From: Prosopocoilus inquinatus
Lineage: Eukaryota > Arthropoda > Insecta > Coleoptera > Lucanidae
Length of the DNA: 64,000 nt
Reading direction: 5' to 3'
Assembly (NCBI GenBank): GCA_036172665.1
Contig: CM069872.1
Coordinates: 42,580,101-42,644,100, forward strand
The position numbers were made by a program, and so were the translations under genes. Under the pieces are notes generated by a model that saw only the letters and a program-made list of their open reading frames with translations, did not search any database and was not told where the DNA came from. Positions 49,332 to 60,900 of this stretch are shown here, in pieces. Position 1 is the first letter of the stretch; each line of letters starts with the position of its first letter.

Positions 49332-50572
49332 ATGCAACACACAAGAGGGCTAAGATATATCAAGCCTATTTTACTCGCAAATAATATTTTGCACATGTCT
49401 CCGAAATTCAATTTCAGGATTGGTCGTTTAGAACAGTCTTTGCGGGCAAAATTTTTGGCAATTGCGTTGATTTTGATAATGATCGGAAATTTTATATATA
49501 ACGTGGTAGGTCGAACCATATACCTCTTTCCAACTACGATAGCAACCATAATAGTATTAGATTTGGTTTCATATCTTACTTTAACACTTGCACCGGTTGC
49601 CGCAATTTTTTGCTATAATTTCTGGAAAGCAAAGGAATACGAGGAACTCCTCCAGAAGATATGTTTCGCCGACCATATTATCTGTAAGAATTACACCCAA
49701 CGAGAAAGAAGCTCGAACAGAACGTACGTTCTGGTAATAGTGATTGTTGTTTACTGTATTATCACAACAGTATACGATGTGTGCGTTTGCAGAGCGATGA
49801 TGGGACCTGATATGTGTCCATTTTTTTATTTGCGAAACCTACTACGATTATACTCCTCCTTCAGTATATTAGAAATTTATGGTCTGGTTAAATATATACG
49901 GGGTGTATTTAAAAAGTTGAACGACAAACTTAATGAAATCATAGAAGACTTTAGTATTTCAATCAGAAGAATGGATGCAAATAAGTGCATTAACGAAGTC
50001 AAAAACGTGTCCGATTTATACGAAAGAATGATAGATATCATTAATTTATTTAACGATATATACGGTTGGAGTTTCATCTTTCTAAACGCTTATGCCTTAT
50101 CTACAACATTATGTGGTATAAATAAAGGGATTGCACGCTTAATAAGTAACAAATTTGTCCATAAGAAACAGGGGACTCTTTTTGTTATTTTATGTATTAT
50201 ACGGACAGTTGAATCTCTGGTAAATTTTAATCATAGCTGTTAATTAGATGTTAGGTTTTGGTCAGAAGATTTAAATTTTTGTTTTTGTAGTTCGTGGCAG
50301 TTGTGGGAGCTTTTGGTTGTGGTAACGTAACTGATGAAGCCAAGAGGACGATAGCAGTCTGTTACACTGGAATTTCAACGTTATTTCATTTTGGGGAAGA
50401 TGGAGAGTTCGCGCAGTTTGAAGAAGCGTTGGTAGATTTAGCGCGCAGAGCAGCTACAGCCCCTTCTTGCTTCTCCGCAACCGGATTTTTTGGAATAGAT
50501 CGTTCGATTATTTTTGAGATGTTTGTGTTCGTTACATCTTACATCTTAAACTTTTTTCAACTTGATAAATAA
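49332..50572 (+). CDS. Gustatory receptor (Gr locus H)
   Basis: Exons 49332-50219 and 50291-50572 (intron 71 bp, phase 0) give 389 aa, exactly the size of locus E. The two are near-identical in sequence (for example MQHTRGLRYIKPILLANNIL, then MCPFFYLRNLLRLYSSF), with most differences conservative. The donor is GTAAAT rather than GTAAGT, still functional by consensus. In the WT-V-E segment before the intron, tryptophan is replaced by arginine (IIRTVESL against TIWTVESL), and in exon 2 the usual FSAAGFF is FSATGFF. The reading frame is intact. It ends in TSYILNFFQLDK like E and F. Confidence 0.93.
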
Positions 50573-50747
50573 CTTTAATGTTTAATGAAACATTTACTTT
50601 CACATAATCCCGAAATAATTGCATGTGATGTATCTTTGACTGTAATAAATAAATTGTTTGAAAATATTTTTAGGTAGTTACTTTATTTTTATTATAATTA
50701 AAGCTAGGATTTAGGTGTATTTTTTTAAGCCGTGAATGCTCTTTTTA

Positions 50748-50877
50748 GGCCCGATCTTTCCAGCTCTAGATAAATTTATCTGCTAGATAAGATCCTAGGA
50801 AACTATTATCGACACAATGGTTTCCAAGGTTATTACCTAGCAGATAATTTTATCGATAGGTGAAAAGACCGGGCCTT
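50748..50877. mobile_element. MITE with GGCCCGGTC-type inverted repeats
   Basis: The left end AGGCCCGATCTTTCCAGCTC, then TATCTGCTAG, pairs with the right end CTAGCAGATAATTTTATCGA, then AAAGACCGGGCCTT. A central GGTTTCC/GGAAAC pair also forms. It is non-coding and lies between Gr loci H and I. Confidence 0.65.
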
Positions 50878-50934
50878 AATTGGATAAACGAAACTACAGA
50901 CTTTATTATGTATTTGTATACGTGTATCTTTAAG

Positions 50935-51082
50935 GCTGGGTTGCATAAAACGTTTAAGCCATGATTAAGTTTAATCCAAAGTTAAAATGTGATAGTTAAG
51001 ATGAGGAGAAACTTACTGTGTGATATATTCTAAGTGACGCTTAAATTTAATCTTGGCTTAAATGACTTATGCAACTCAGACT
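50935..51082. mobile_element. MITE with GGTTGCATAAAACG-type inverted repeats
   Basis: GGCTGGGTTGCATAAAACGT, then TTAAGCCATGATTAAGTTTAA, is mirrored at the right by TTAAATTTAATCTTGGCTTA and TTATGCAACTCAGAC. It is related in style to the 24235 family but has different termini. It is non-coding. Confidence 0.6.
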
Positions 51083-51431
51083 TAGTGTATGCTGTATGGT
51101 ATATTTTTAACGAGTTTTCGTTATTTTTAAGGCTTAGTTTAAGTAAACAAAGACCAATTGTGTTTATGAATTTATTAAATCTTGTAGGTTTTGCTCTATG
51201 TTTTTAATAACGGCTCACTCTAACCTACATCCATACTAGATCTAATTAAATTATAATTTATAATTAGTCATCCTAAGAAGAAATATTTTAAAACTATGAG
51301 CTGAAATGGACGTTTAAACCGCATTAAACATTTTAAAAAGTTTTCATTAATAAATAATTCATTTGAAAACTTCATTGTGAAATACACCCGAAGCAAAATT
51401 CATTTCACCAGATCCATTCGAAGAATAAAAC

Positions 51432-52816
51432 ATGAAGCTTTCAAAAAATCCGGTGGAAGGTATCAGTTTCATTAAACCAATTTTATTTACGAATAATACC
51501 TTGTACATATCTCACTTAATTTCAAAACCGGCCGTTTGCAACAGAGTTTATGCGGGAAGCTTTTGGCGATTTTAACGATTTTTATTGTGATTGGGAATTT
51601 TATATACAGCATGGTCGGCAGAACGATATATCTTTTCCCAAAGACCATGGCAACTGTAATAATTTTCGATTTGATCGCGTACTTTTCTTTGACGCTTACG
51701 CCGGTTGCCGGTTATAATTTTTGGAAAACCATGAAATATGAGGAACTTCTACAAAAGCTAGTTGCAGTTGATAGTATTATTTGTATCAAATACGCTCAAA
51801 AAGAGAAAACGTCGGATAAGATTTACCTCGTAATAAGCACGATTATTATTTATTGTGTAATTACAACGATGTGTGATGTGTATGTTTGCAGAGCTATGAT
51901 GGGATGACCTGATATGTGTCAATTTTTTTATTTACGGAATCTACTGTGATTTTATTCTTACTTCAACTTGTTGGAAATTTATGGTCTTGTCAAATATGTG
52001 CTTGATGTATTTGAAAAACTAAATAATAGAATTTACAAAACCATAAGAGATTATGAGAGTTCTGTTAGGGGGATGGATGAAAACGAAAACGCTGGGGAAA
52101 TCAAAGACGTATTTGATCTGTATGAAAACATGATATATATCATTGATTTATTTAATGATATATATGGTTGGAGTTTCATCTTTTTGAATGGTTATGCATT
52201 ATCCACGACATTATCCAGCTTAAATAAAGGAATCGTTAGTACGATAAATAAAAATTTTGCGTACAAGGTACATTGCACTCCATTTGTTATTTTATGCACT
52301 ATATGGACGGTTGAAGCTCTGGTAAGTATTAATGCAAAGAAGTTTCTTCTTTCCTAAATAAAGTATGAGCTACGACGCTCAACTTGAATGATACTCCTGC
52401 AGGCAAACCATTCCCTTAAAAACATTCAGCTTAAGGGATACAAAACTCTCAAATGGTATCATTTATGGTGGATGAGTTTTCCCAAGTTTGAAACGATTGT
52501 AGAATCTGCATTTTTTTTTTGAAAGAAATTGTTTTTTTAGGTCGTGGCAATTTTAGGTGCTTATAAGTGCGGTAATGCTACCGATGAAGCAAAAAGGACA
52601 ACGGCAGTCTGTTACACAGGAATATCAACACTATCTCTTTCCGATGGAAATTTCAAGAAACTTGGATAAGCATTAGTAGATTTGGCACGCAGAGCAGATA
52701 GGGCTCCCTCAAGCTTTTCCGCAGCCGGCTTTTTCGGAATCGATCGCACAATCATTTTTAATATGTTCGTGTTTATTACGGCTTACATATTAAATTTTTT
52801 TCAACTCGACAAGTGA
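51432..52816 (+). pseudogene. Gustatory receptor pseudogene (locus I, E/F/H subgroup)
   Basis: Full-length gene structure is still visible: ATG 51432, exon 1 to 52321 (CTG|GTAAGT), exon 2 from 52541 to the TGA at 52814-52816. Disabling changes: a short deletion after LYIS (near 51512) shifts the frame; a 3-bp TGA is inserted in MMG-PDMC (51905-51907); CGA became TGA in YLRNLL-R; and a TAA falls in exon 2 before ALVDLARRA. Otherwise the subgroup motifs remain: VGRTIYLFPKTMAT, YGWSFIFLNGYALSTTL, FSAAGFFGIDRT and TAYILNFFQLDK. The many retained motifs suggest a recent death. Confidence 0.9.
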
Positions 52817-53054
52817 ACAGCACATTCGAATTTAGTACCATTTAGTATCTATCAATAAATTTCATGTGTGAAAGTATTCTTTTATAATTCTGCGTAATCA
52901 AAAAAATATTATACCTTATGAAAAAAATAAAATTTAAGTGATACAATTTCACAAGATCCATTAACGTTTTGTGCGATTATCCCAATTAAATAGCTGTTAA
53001 TGTACGTCACCTCAACAGAAAATTTAGTTGTCGCAGTGAAACCAGCCAACGAAA

Positions 53055-54419
53055 ATGTTGGATTTTCACGCGTATAAAAGACAGTGTGACATAAGATATC
53101 TGACGCCCTTATTGACGATCGGGTTGATATTTGCAATAACCCCCATTTATAACTCGAAAGGAAGAAAGTTTCTCAAACTCAAGTGGCAAAAATGGTATGC
53201 CTTGGTGGTTCTGCTCGCAATAGCACTGGGCTATTTAATACCCGTCCAATCTCGATACATGATTCACACGGTATTTCGACCCTACCAAGCCGTCCTCGAT
53301 ATTTACTCTTCTTGCACCACGACGCTGGTGTTTTCGATCTCAGTTATGAGCATAAACTTCTGGAATTCCAATAATTACATAAAATTTATGAACAATTTCA
53401 TAAAAATCGATCGCATGCTGCAAAAGTTCGGCCTAAATTTCACAGGAAGCAACTCTTGTTACTACGCAGAAATAATCGCCTCGCAAACCGTAACAATTTC
53501 AATTGTGTCCATTTCTGCGTATAGTTACTGGTTCATCGAAGGGATGGAATGGCTGCAGCATTACATGGTCGAACAAGTCGAAAGGTTTCATATTTTCTTC
53601 TCGGTGTTACTATTGTATAACTATATTTTATCCATCAAACAAAGATTCGTCATTTTGAACAAACTTATAAAACGGTTTCCATTTGCCTGGACTGAAACTA
53701 TCACACACCATTGTCACGTGGAACGCGACGTAAAAATCACCACTTCCATTGAATACATGGAAAGTATAAACAAGGCATTTTTACTTCTGCGTGAACAAAT
53801 CGAATTGTTTAATAAAATTTTCGGTTGGACCATATTCTTCCTGACGTTGAACATAATATCTAGCAATTTATTTCTGCTTGCAATTACGGTCATAGAAAAA
53901 GCTATGTACATTTACTTTTCGCTGCTCCACCTTACAGGAATTTTATGGGTCATCATGGTCTTCGTAAGTACCTATATGATTTATGTACTTTAAGGATCAT
54001 CATCAGACCTAGGACAATTTGGACACTATGCTTTAATTGCACGCAGACTATGCATTGATTCTCCCCAACAAATTGTCCTAAGTCTTGTAATCATGGCATT
54101 CGTTCTGTTAATAAAAAGTGTCGTCTTCTTTTAGCTGATGGGAGTAATGGTCGCTAGTGCTTCTAGTGCCGCCACCAAAGAAGCCCGGAATTTCGGTGAC
54201 AATTGTTACAATTTACTGCGAAAACTCAGGAAGACTTCCAAACTGTCCAGAGAAAACTCATTGCACGTCATTTTATGGGGGTTGGTTAGACAGACGTCTA
54301 TGAAATGGACTTGGTTTTCTGCAGCCGGGTTTTTCGACATTAATTACGCCTGGCTCTTCACTATAATCAACTTAACTAGTTCCTATTTCGTCGTGCTTTT
54401 ACAATTAAATAATAAATAG
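53055..54419 (+). CDS. Gustatory receptor (Gr locus J)
   Basis: Exons 53055-53963 and 54135-54419 (intron 171 bp, phase 0) give 397 aa. It is the last and among the most diverged of the row. The start is CDIRYLTPLLTIGLIFAITP. It has seven hydrophobic segments, IELFNKIFGWTIFFLTLNII, FSAAGFFDINYAWLFTI and a closing SSYFVVLLQLNNK, so the terminal QF is again QL. The exon junction is TTC|GTAAGT with acceptor CTTCTTTTAG. Exon 2 lacks the acidic stretch common in its neighbours and has a basic one (LLRKLRKTSKLSREN). No disabling change was found. Confidence 0.92.
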
Positions 54420-55334
54420 GAGCAAATTTATAAGGCACCACGTAATCGTGTTCATTCACATTTTCTTTTGTTTAATTAGAAGAAAATTGAACACGACGTA
54501 AGAACATCTGAAACTGCATTTGATGAATTTGTGTTTTTAAAAATAGGGGGGTTTCCAATTTTTTTTAAACACCGACCCTTAACAAGAAAACAAAAATTTC
54601 CATCAACCCAATTTCAAAAATCAAACTTTTGGTCGCGCGCTTTAACTTGAATCAATTTATTATCTCTTGTTTTTGTTTTTTCTTTTACCTGATGTTATTT
54701 GACGTTTTATTTTATATTTTATTTATTAATTGATGGTCTTTTTCTGATTGTGATAAAATATATCAGTTTTCACATCGATCTGACTTATGTTGGTTTTATA
54801 TAATTTTTATTTTCAGCCTATCTTTCTTGATGATCGTTCTTTTCTTTTTATTTTATTCAAATTTTTAGTTAATTTCATTATTTTGTAAATGATATTTATT
54901 TTTATTGACGTTATTAGATCTAATAAAAGACAATTTTGTATACCACATGAAATTTTATTATTTATTTTATTTTTTATTCGATTTTAATTAATTTATTTTT
55001 CAATCAGTAGCTTACCGCTTGTTTTTTGTTTCTTCTTTTGTTTGGCATGATTTTTTTAATTATCAATTGATTGTGACAGTTACTGATCGTCATTTGTACT
55101 TTTTGCTCGATCTGAATTTATTATACATATTTTACAATTCCATCAATTGACCACATTTTCTATTTTCTCTTTTAATCGATTTGATTTGACTTTATTTATT
55201 CCTTTTTTAATATTTAAATATAAAAACTCCTCAGTATTCATATGAATTTGACTGATTTTGATTACTTAGTTTTACACAATTTTTATTTTTAAATTAAAAC
55301 AATCGAGAAAACACTAATAGGAAGACAGAAAAAA

Positions 55335-55390
55335 ATCCTGTCAAGTTCGGGGATTGAACCCGAGCCTTTCGGGTACATTGAGATTTTTAT
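55335..55390 (-). mobile_element. Possible SINE fragment (B-box-like segment)
   Basis: The minus strand reads CTCGGGTTCAATCCCCGAAC, containing a consensus-like B box GGGTTCAATCC at 55361-55351. No clear A box lies at the right distance. It is likely a truncated tRNA-derived SINE. Confidence 0.3.
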
Positions 55391-56104
55391 TTATGTTTTT
55401 TCTTTTATTCGATTACATTTGATTTGTTTTTATTTTTTCCTATCAATTGATTTCTTTTTGTTTTTCGTTTCTACTTTTGTTTGACTTGACATTTTTTAAT
55501 TATCAATAGATCGTCTTTTGTGTCTATTTTTGCTCGATTTGAGTTTGTTATATTTTGCAATCCCGTCGATTGAGCGGAAATTTTGTTTTCTCTTTTATTT
55601 AGTCATAAATATTTTATAATTGCACTAACGTTAAACATAAACATAAATAAAATATAATGATAAAAAACAGAGGAAGAGAGACGGTTTTTTGATCTAGCAA
55701 TGATTAGTTTTCAATCGTTAATGATTCGACCAATTGAAATCTGTTAATAATAATACTCATAATCAGTAAATTATAGATTCTAAATGATTTTATAAAAAAA
55801 CAACACTTCGCGGGAAAGCGTAAGCCCTTCATTCGTTCGGGTATCAAACTTCGGGGAAAAATTAGTGAATTTAAATAGAAGAATCTAAAGTTTAATTTAG
55901 ATTGGCGCGGAACGAGAAAAGTCGCGTGCTATTTTTCTGAAATTGTTGCCCATCCACGTAATAACTAACTTCTTTTTTGTCTCTCTCTTTCTTTGCATTG
56001 CGCAGCAATCTGCACAAAGTCTTATGGCCTCACCATTTCAGAAAACTTTCTTTTTGTTTAATAAGTTGGGTCATAGTCCGGAAAACACAAACATCCATGG
56101 CTCT

Positions 56105-56172
56105 GGTTTGATTCGAACCCACGCCGCCAAGTAGCACGGCTTGATAAGTCGACTAAGCTAACCGCTGCGTCC
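56105..56172 (-). mobile_element. tRNA-derived SINE-like segment
   Basis: The minus strand has an A-box-like TTAGCTTAGTCG (56161-56150) and a B-box GGGTTCGAATC (56120-56110) at tRNA-like spacing. The T-stem halves (GTGGG and CAAAC) do not pair well, and no acceptor stem closes, so a working tRNA is unlikely. Confidence 0.45.
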
Positions 56173-56639
56173 TTCACCTGTCCAACTGCTCATTCAAGTG
56201 TTAATAATTGCTTTTATCAACTTCTAAGCTGCATCATCCCGCCTTCCCCTGGGACGCTTTCATCGCACGTACCTCCGTTCGATAGGTGGCGCAGTGATGT
56301 CGTTTGGGGTTGTTTTTTCAAAGCTTCCTTCGCGCGTCCGGTGATTCACGTAAGAATCGCACCGTCAGCATTCCTTCGGAAGAAGAAAATGAAACATCAA
56401 GACTTGACTTAATATCATATTTCATTCGATGCGCGAAATTCAAGAGAAACACATTACTTTCCTTGTGAAAAGAAACTATCGTTGCAATTCTTACCCTGTA
56501 GCTGCTTATCATTTAGAGATTAAATGAAAGTAAATACTTTTCCTTTATACATATTAGAATTTCGAATTCTTACACCGTTTTCTAGTGTTTCAATTTAATA
56601 TTATTCGCAAATTTTCTACTTTTTTAAATAAACTAGGCC

Positions 56640-56776
56640 TCCACTAAGTAAGATTTCATAACTCCCACCCCCTAAAAGACCCCCCAAGGTTCGTCGACCC
56701 CCAGCCAGAGGTTTATTATCCTCTTTGAAGTCTTCGTCGACCCCCAAGAGGTCTGTATCGACCGCGTTGCCAATCC
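56640..56776. mobile_element. Possible hAT-type element end
   Basis: The minus strand from 56776 begins CAGGGATTGGCAACG, close to the common hAT terminal pattern CAGKGGTTCKCAACC, followed by GC-rich sequence with two GGGGGTCGACGAA blocks. The other end was not identified. Confidence 0.35.
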
Positions 56777-57155
56777 CTGATTTAGAATAAGATGGAAGTG
56801 GATGCAAATATAAGAAGTGAGTTATGTTATAATTAAGGACAAGTTTTAGGACTGACACGCTTGGATTATTTAATTAATTCAATAACAGAAAATCGAGAAA
56901 ACCCAACATAAATAACTTAACAAGGGTCATCTCTTAATTGATTTTTCTTATCTTAATATTCTGCGTGAATTAAATACTGGCTCTGTTATCAGTCTTGTGT
57001 TAGTTCTGTGCCTATTAATCCTAAACTTTTGTGTTATTGCTAACAACTGATTAGTGAATACCACAATATAAACTGCACGTTTTAAAGTAAAAGTAAAGTA
57101 TGTAATTTTTTTTAATTTTGCATTTCATCTTTTATTCAAATCACATTTCCAGGGT

Positions 57156-58776
57156 ATGCTCGAATATGCGTTTCATCTTTTTATATTCCTCATCGTCCTT
57201 TGCGAAATAAAATCTCGCGATGCAACAAAGAAATGCATCTGCGTCACGACAAAGCCGAACTTCGAAATTGAATGTCAATATGAAACGCTTGAATCGTGTG
57301 ATAAGAGCATTCTAAACGAACTCGAGCATTTGCAAGTACACGACGACGTGACTTTCATAAACTGTGCTGAAAAGACATCGTATTTTTCTGATTTGTCAAA
57401 TCTCCTCAAACGTGCGACCACTGTTAGACTCCATCACCGTTCACAAGAGATGCCCAGGCTCACTGGGATAAGTGGAAACATGAAGAAATTGGAACTGAAA
57501 TATTATACCATCCAAGCAAATAAGTTCGATGATTTGCCCCAACTCAATGAACTGACGATAATGTTTAGCCGCATCAAAGGCGATAATCCTTTTCAGAGAT
57601 TACCATCGAATTTACATAAATTAGACTTGTCATACAACGGTCTCTTTAGCAAATTGGAAGGAGATGAAAATTTAATCGTGAAATACAATATACAAATGCA
57701 GTTTAATACATTGAACGAGCGCATATTTCAGTCTTTAGAAAATTTGAGGCAATTAAACCTTGCGCACAATTCACTCTGGGTCATCCAAAAAGAAGTGTTT
57801 CGGCACCTGGTGAACGTGGAGGAGGTTGACTTCAGCTACAATTTCATCCACGCGGTTGACACCGACGCTTTTGTACCAAATACGAAACTCAGAAAATTGA
57901 ATTTGCGAAACAACAAGATCGCATTCAACGAAGCATACGGAGCCATGGTGTATCCAAAAAGTTTAGAAATTCTGGATTTGAGAAGCAACAATTTATCCTA
58001 TTTCTTGACCGAATGGACGAAACCAGCATTCAATATCGATCTCAGAAATAATAACATCAAAGCCCTAAATGTAAGTCACTGAAAATGTTGATTAGGTCCG
58101 ATTTCCTCACCTCCTCATTTGAAATTTATCATCCAGGTAATATCCCTGGAAACCATTGTGTCGATATATTGCAGGTAAGTTTATCAGGAGGTGAAAGAAA
58201 ATCGACCTTTATTAATGTTGTAGATAATTTTTATTTTGTTTGCAGTTACAAGTATTACAAGACGCATTATCGCAAAATGTAACCTACGATGTCAACGATA
58301 CTTCAGAATGGTACACTATTTTTAGTGAAGATGCAGAACCGCATTACAAAAATACAATATTTCTGAGTGGAAACCCTGTGGCTTTAAATACAGACCTGCA
58401 GAATTTGGTGAAATATTTTAACGTTATAAAAGGCAGTGCAGCTCTAAAGGCCGAATTCGATCTGGTGAATTTGACATGTGCGAAAACCCACCGATACTTG
58501 TGCCTGGTAAATGAAAGGCGGAACATTTTCTGCCCGAGGAAATGCGCCTGTCTGGTGGCTCCTTGGGAATCCACTTTCGTCGTGAATTGCACCAAGAGGT
58601 TGGAAGGTGAGGTCCCCAGATTGAGCGTCCCGAATTTTTGGAATATTGAAGTGCACTTGGAGGAGAATTCCTTAAAATCAGGACCTAAAGAAAACATGGG
58701 GTTCAATTCGGTGGCTAAATTATACCTGTCGGATAATAACATAAAAGATATCGAGTGGATTCCTGAGAATTTAGAG
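57156..58776 (+). CDS. Toll-like receptor ectodomain, first two coding exons
   Basis: Exon 57156-58070 starts three bases after an acceptor (TTTCCAG), so a 5' UTR exon lies upstream. It joins in phase 0 to exon 58246-58776, which ends at GAG|GTAAAT, giving at least 482 aa. Residues 1-20 are a signal peptide (LFIFLIVLCEIKS). A cysteine cluster (KCICV) follows, then leucine-rich repeats such as LRQLNLAHNSLWVIQKEVFR and LEILDLRSNNLSYF. Exon 2 has FLSGNPVALNTDLQNLVKYF (a C-flanking region) and then FCPRKCACLVAPWESTFVVN, an LRRNT cysteine motif of the Toll type. The usual CxC of the GNPxxCDC motif is missing. The transmembrane segment and TIR domain are not in the window; they lie downstream beyond 64 kb, or the gene is truncated. 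Likely an innate-immune or developmental receptor binding a Spätzle-like cytokine (inferred). Confidence 0.82.
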
Positions 58777-60900
58777 GTAAATAAATTAAATCGATCACTT
58801 TCTATTAATTAGTTTTCCATTTTTTAATTTATATCAATATGATAAGACATTAAGAATTTTGCCAACTTGGGTTGCTAGGGAGATCGGGGAGGTACTAGGA
58901 AGGAGGAAGTAAAGGGTCGGGCTAAATAATTTCTTTTAATATTTGTATCGCTGCCATCAGTTCAAAGTGCAACAAGAAAAATATAAATAGGAGTTACTAG
59001 AATTCTACATTTAGATCAACTCTTCCTTTTGGGAGTTGATGTAAACATAGAATTCGGATAACTTCTAAAACTATCACATTAAAATTTTGATTTAAAAGAA
59101 AATTGGGATGAAGTGAGTTAATTAGAACAACAAAATGCTTAACAAAGAATCGTGAACTTAAGTTCGAGGGGGTCTTTCTGTTTCCCCAAGTCTTCCTCAG
59201 GATAATAGGAAGGGAAAGCATGTCTTTTTTTGCAACTATTCCCGATAATTAAAATTTTGCTCTACTGAATTTATTGCCAACTTAACTCACCGAATGCCCT
59301 TCTCTAAAATTAAACATCCCGGACTCTGGTTTAACGTGCATTAAGCGATTGTTTCTACAGATTAAAACAATATTTTCAAAATGTAGAATAAAATTTCAGC
59401 CAGCGTTTAAAAAATTTGTATCAACTTTCGAGTCTTTCGAAGGCTTATTAGCTCTATTTCTCGAGATTTCGAAAATGTTGACCAAAGAACAAACGCGTGA
59501 CAACTTTAAGAAGGAGCAAAGGTTTTAAAGAGATCTTGTTTAAGTTCAGAAGCAATAATTCTGAAAATAATCAGCCAACACTGGGTTAAGGATTCCAAGA
59601 GAAAAAGTGTGTTATAAATTAATTATACAAAGGAAAAAATGATGATTGCGTAGGTAATCATCAAATTACGTATTAGAAATGGCTACATTAACTAATTAAC
59701 AATTATTTTCGATAAAGACTGTGGCATGGTTAACATTTCCTAAGCATTTATTTCATTATAAAGGAATTATCTATTATATTTGGATATCATTAATAAAATT
59801 ACTTTCTTCAATAATTTCCGAAAGCACTTATTCTATCATAAAGACCAACGAAGGAATTTCAATCTTGATAAACAGGAAAAAGAAAGTGCCAGCAAAATTC
59901 AGCAATTTACAACTAGAAAGAGTAGAGGACTGGATGGGACCATGTTTAAAGGGAGAAATTAGTTTTCAAAATAAGTAAAACGTCTCTGGATTGAGAATTC
60001 TAAAAGGAAATATGATAATCTACTTAAACAAAGAGAGACATAATAGAATAATAATTAAAAATTCTGAGGTTCTAAAAGGAAAGATGCGAATGATATTAAA
60101 CAAGGAGAGAAACAATAGAATAATAAAATGGTTACAATTAACCCCATATCTAAACATTTTCTCTCCTTGTTTAATTCCATTTTCATATTTTCTTTTAGAA
60201 TCCTCAACCTACAGACGTAGTTATTTTGAAAATTATTCAACAAGGAGAAAAGGAACAGAATAATAGATTTTTTTAGGTATGGTAATAATTAACCCTTATT
60301 TAATTACATTTCATTATTTCTTTCTAGAATCCTTAATTTGAAAACTTATTTTGAAAACTATTTTCAAATTAATAATTCTTGCCAATAAATACTCTGACAT
60401 TTACTCTCTGAGCGCTTGTTTCATCATAAATAAAAGATCTGCTAAGACCATTAAGACTAACGGATTGATTCATAGGTCTATGACTTTATCTCCAAAAACC
60501 ATAATTCGTAATCGTGTACATACAATCGACATCTTATCATGAAATGTGAACAGCAGTTGTATAACACCAGCAAGTGAAATATTTTGTTTTTAATTCGATT
60601 CAAAAGAATTTAAGATCGCTAGCATTAGCTCCAAATTAACGTAATCGGAAAGATATTGGAGTGGAGTTTCTATAAGATAATCAAAAAGATAAGAAGGTGT
60701 TACATTAAAATTATTTGCACGAAAAACTCCAAAACGTTCTTTCGTTTTCCTCCAGTAGTGGTTCACAGATATATGTAAGTACACGTCAAACTAGGCAAAG
60801 TTAAACTATAAATATGTAGGGCTTACAGAAAATTGGGTCCCAATAAATACCTCAATAATCTGAATTTTAAAATGCACATCTATCATTGAAAACTTCAAGA
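58777..60900. other. Interval after the Toll-like exons with repeat mosaic
   Basis: No LRR or TIR exon was recognised. Around 59990-60340, a unit of about 60-70 bp (TTCTAAAAGGAAA...AAACAAGGAGAGA..AATAGAATAATA) appears twice in direct and at least twice in inverted orientation. The short open frames here follow from these repeats. Confidence 0.5.

Larger units (their letters stand above)
54420..57155. other. Gene-free interval between the Gr row and the Toll-like gene
   Basis: 54600-55640 is T-rich with low-complexity and degenerate direct repeats: a GCTCGAT(C/T)TGA block with a TCAATTGA block at 55060-55200 is echoed at 55500-55600. tRNA-like segments lie at 55335-55390 and 56105-56172. 56640-56776 is GC-rich and ends in a hAT-like terminus. 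The 3' part should hold the 5' UTR exon and promoter of the Toll-like gene; I cannot place the exon precisely. Confidence 0.5.

Noticed and set aside
56105..56172. Functional tRNA gene
   Set aside because: A and B boxes are present but T stem and acceptor stem do not pair; better explained as a SINE.
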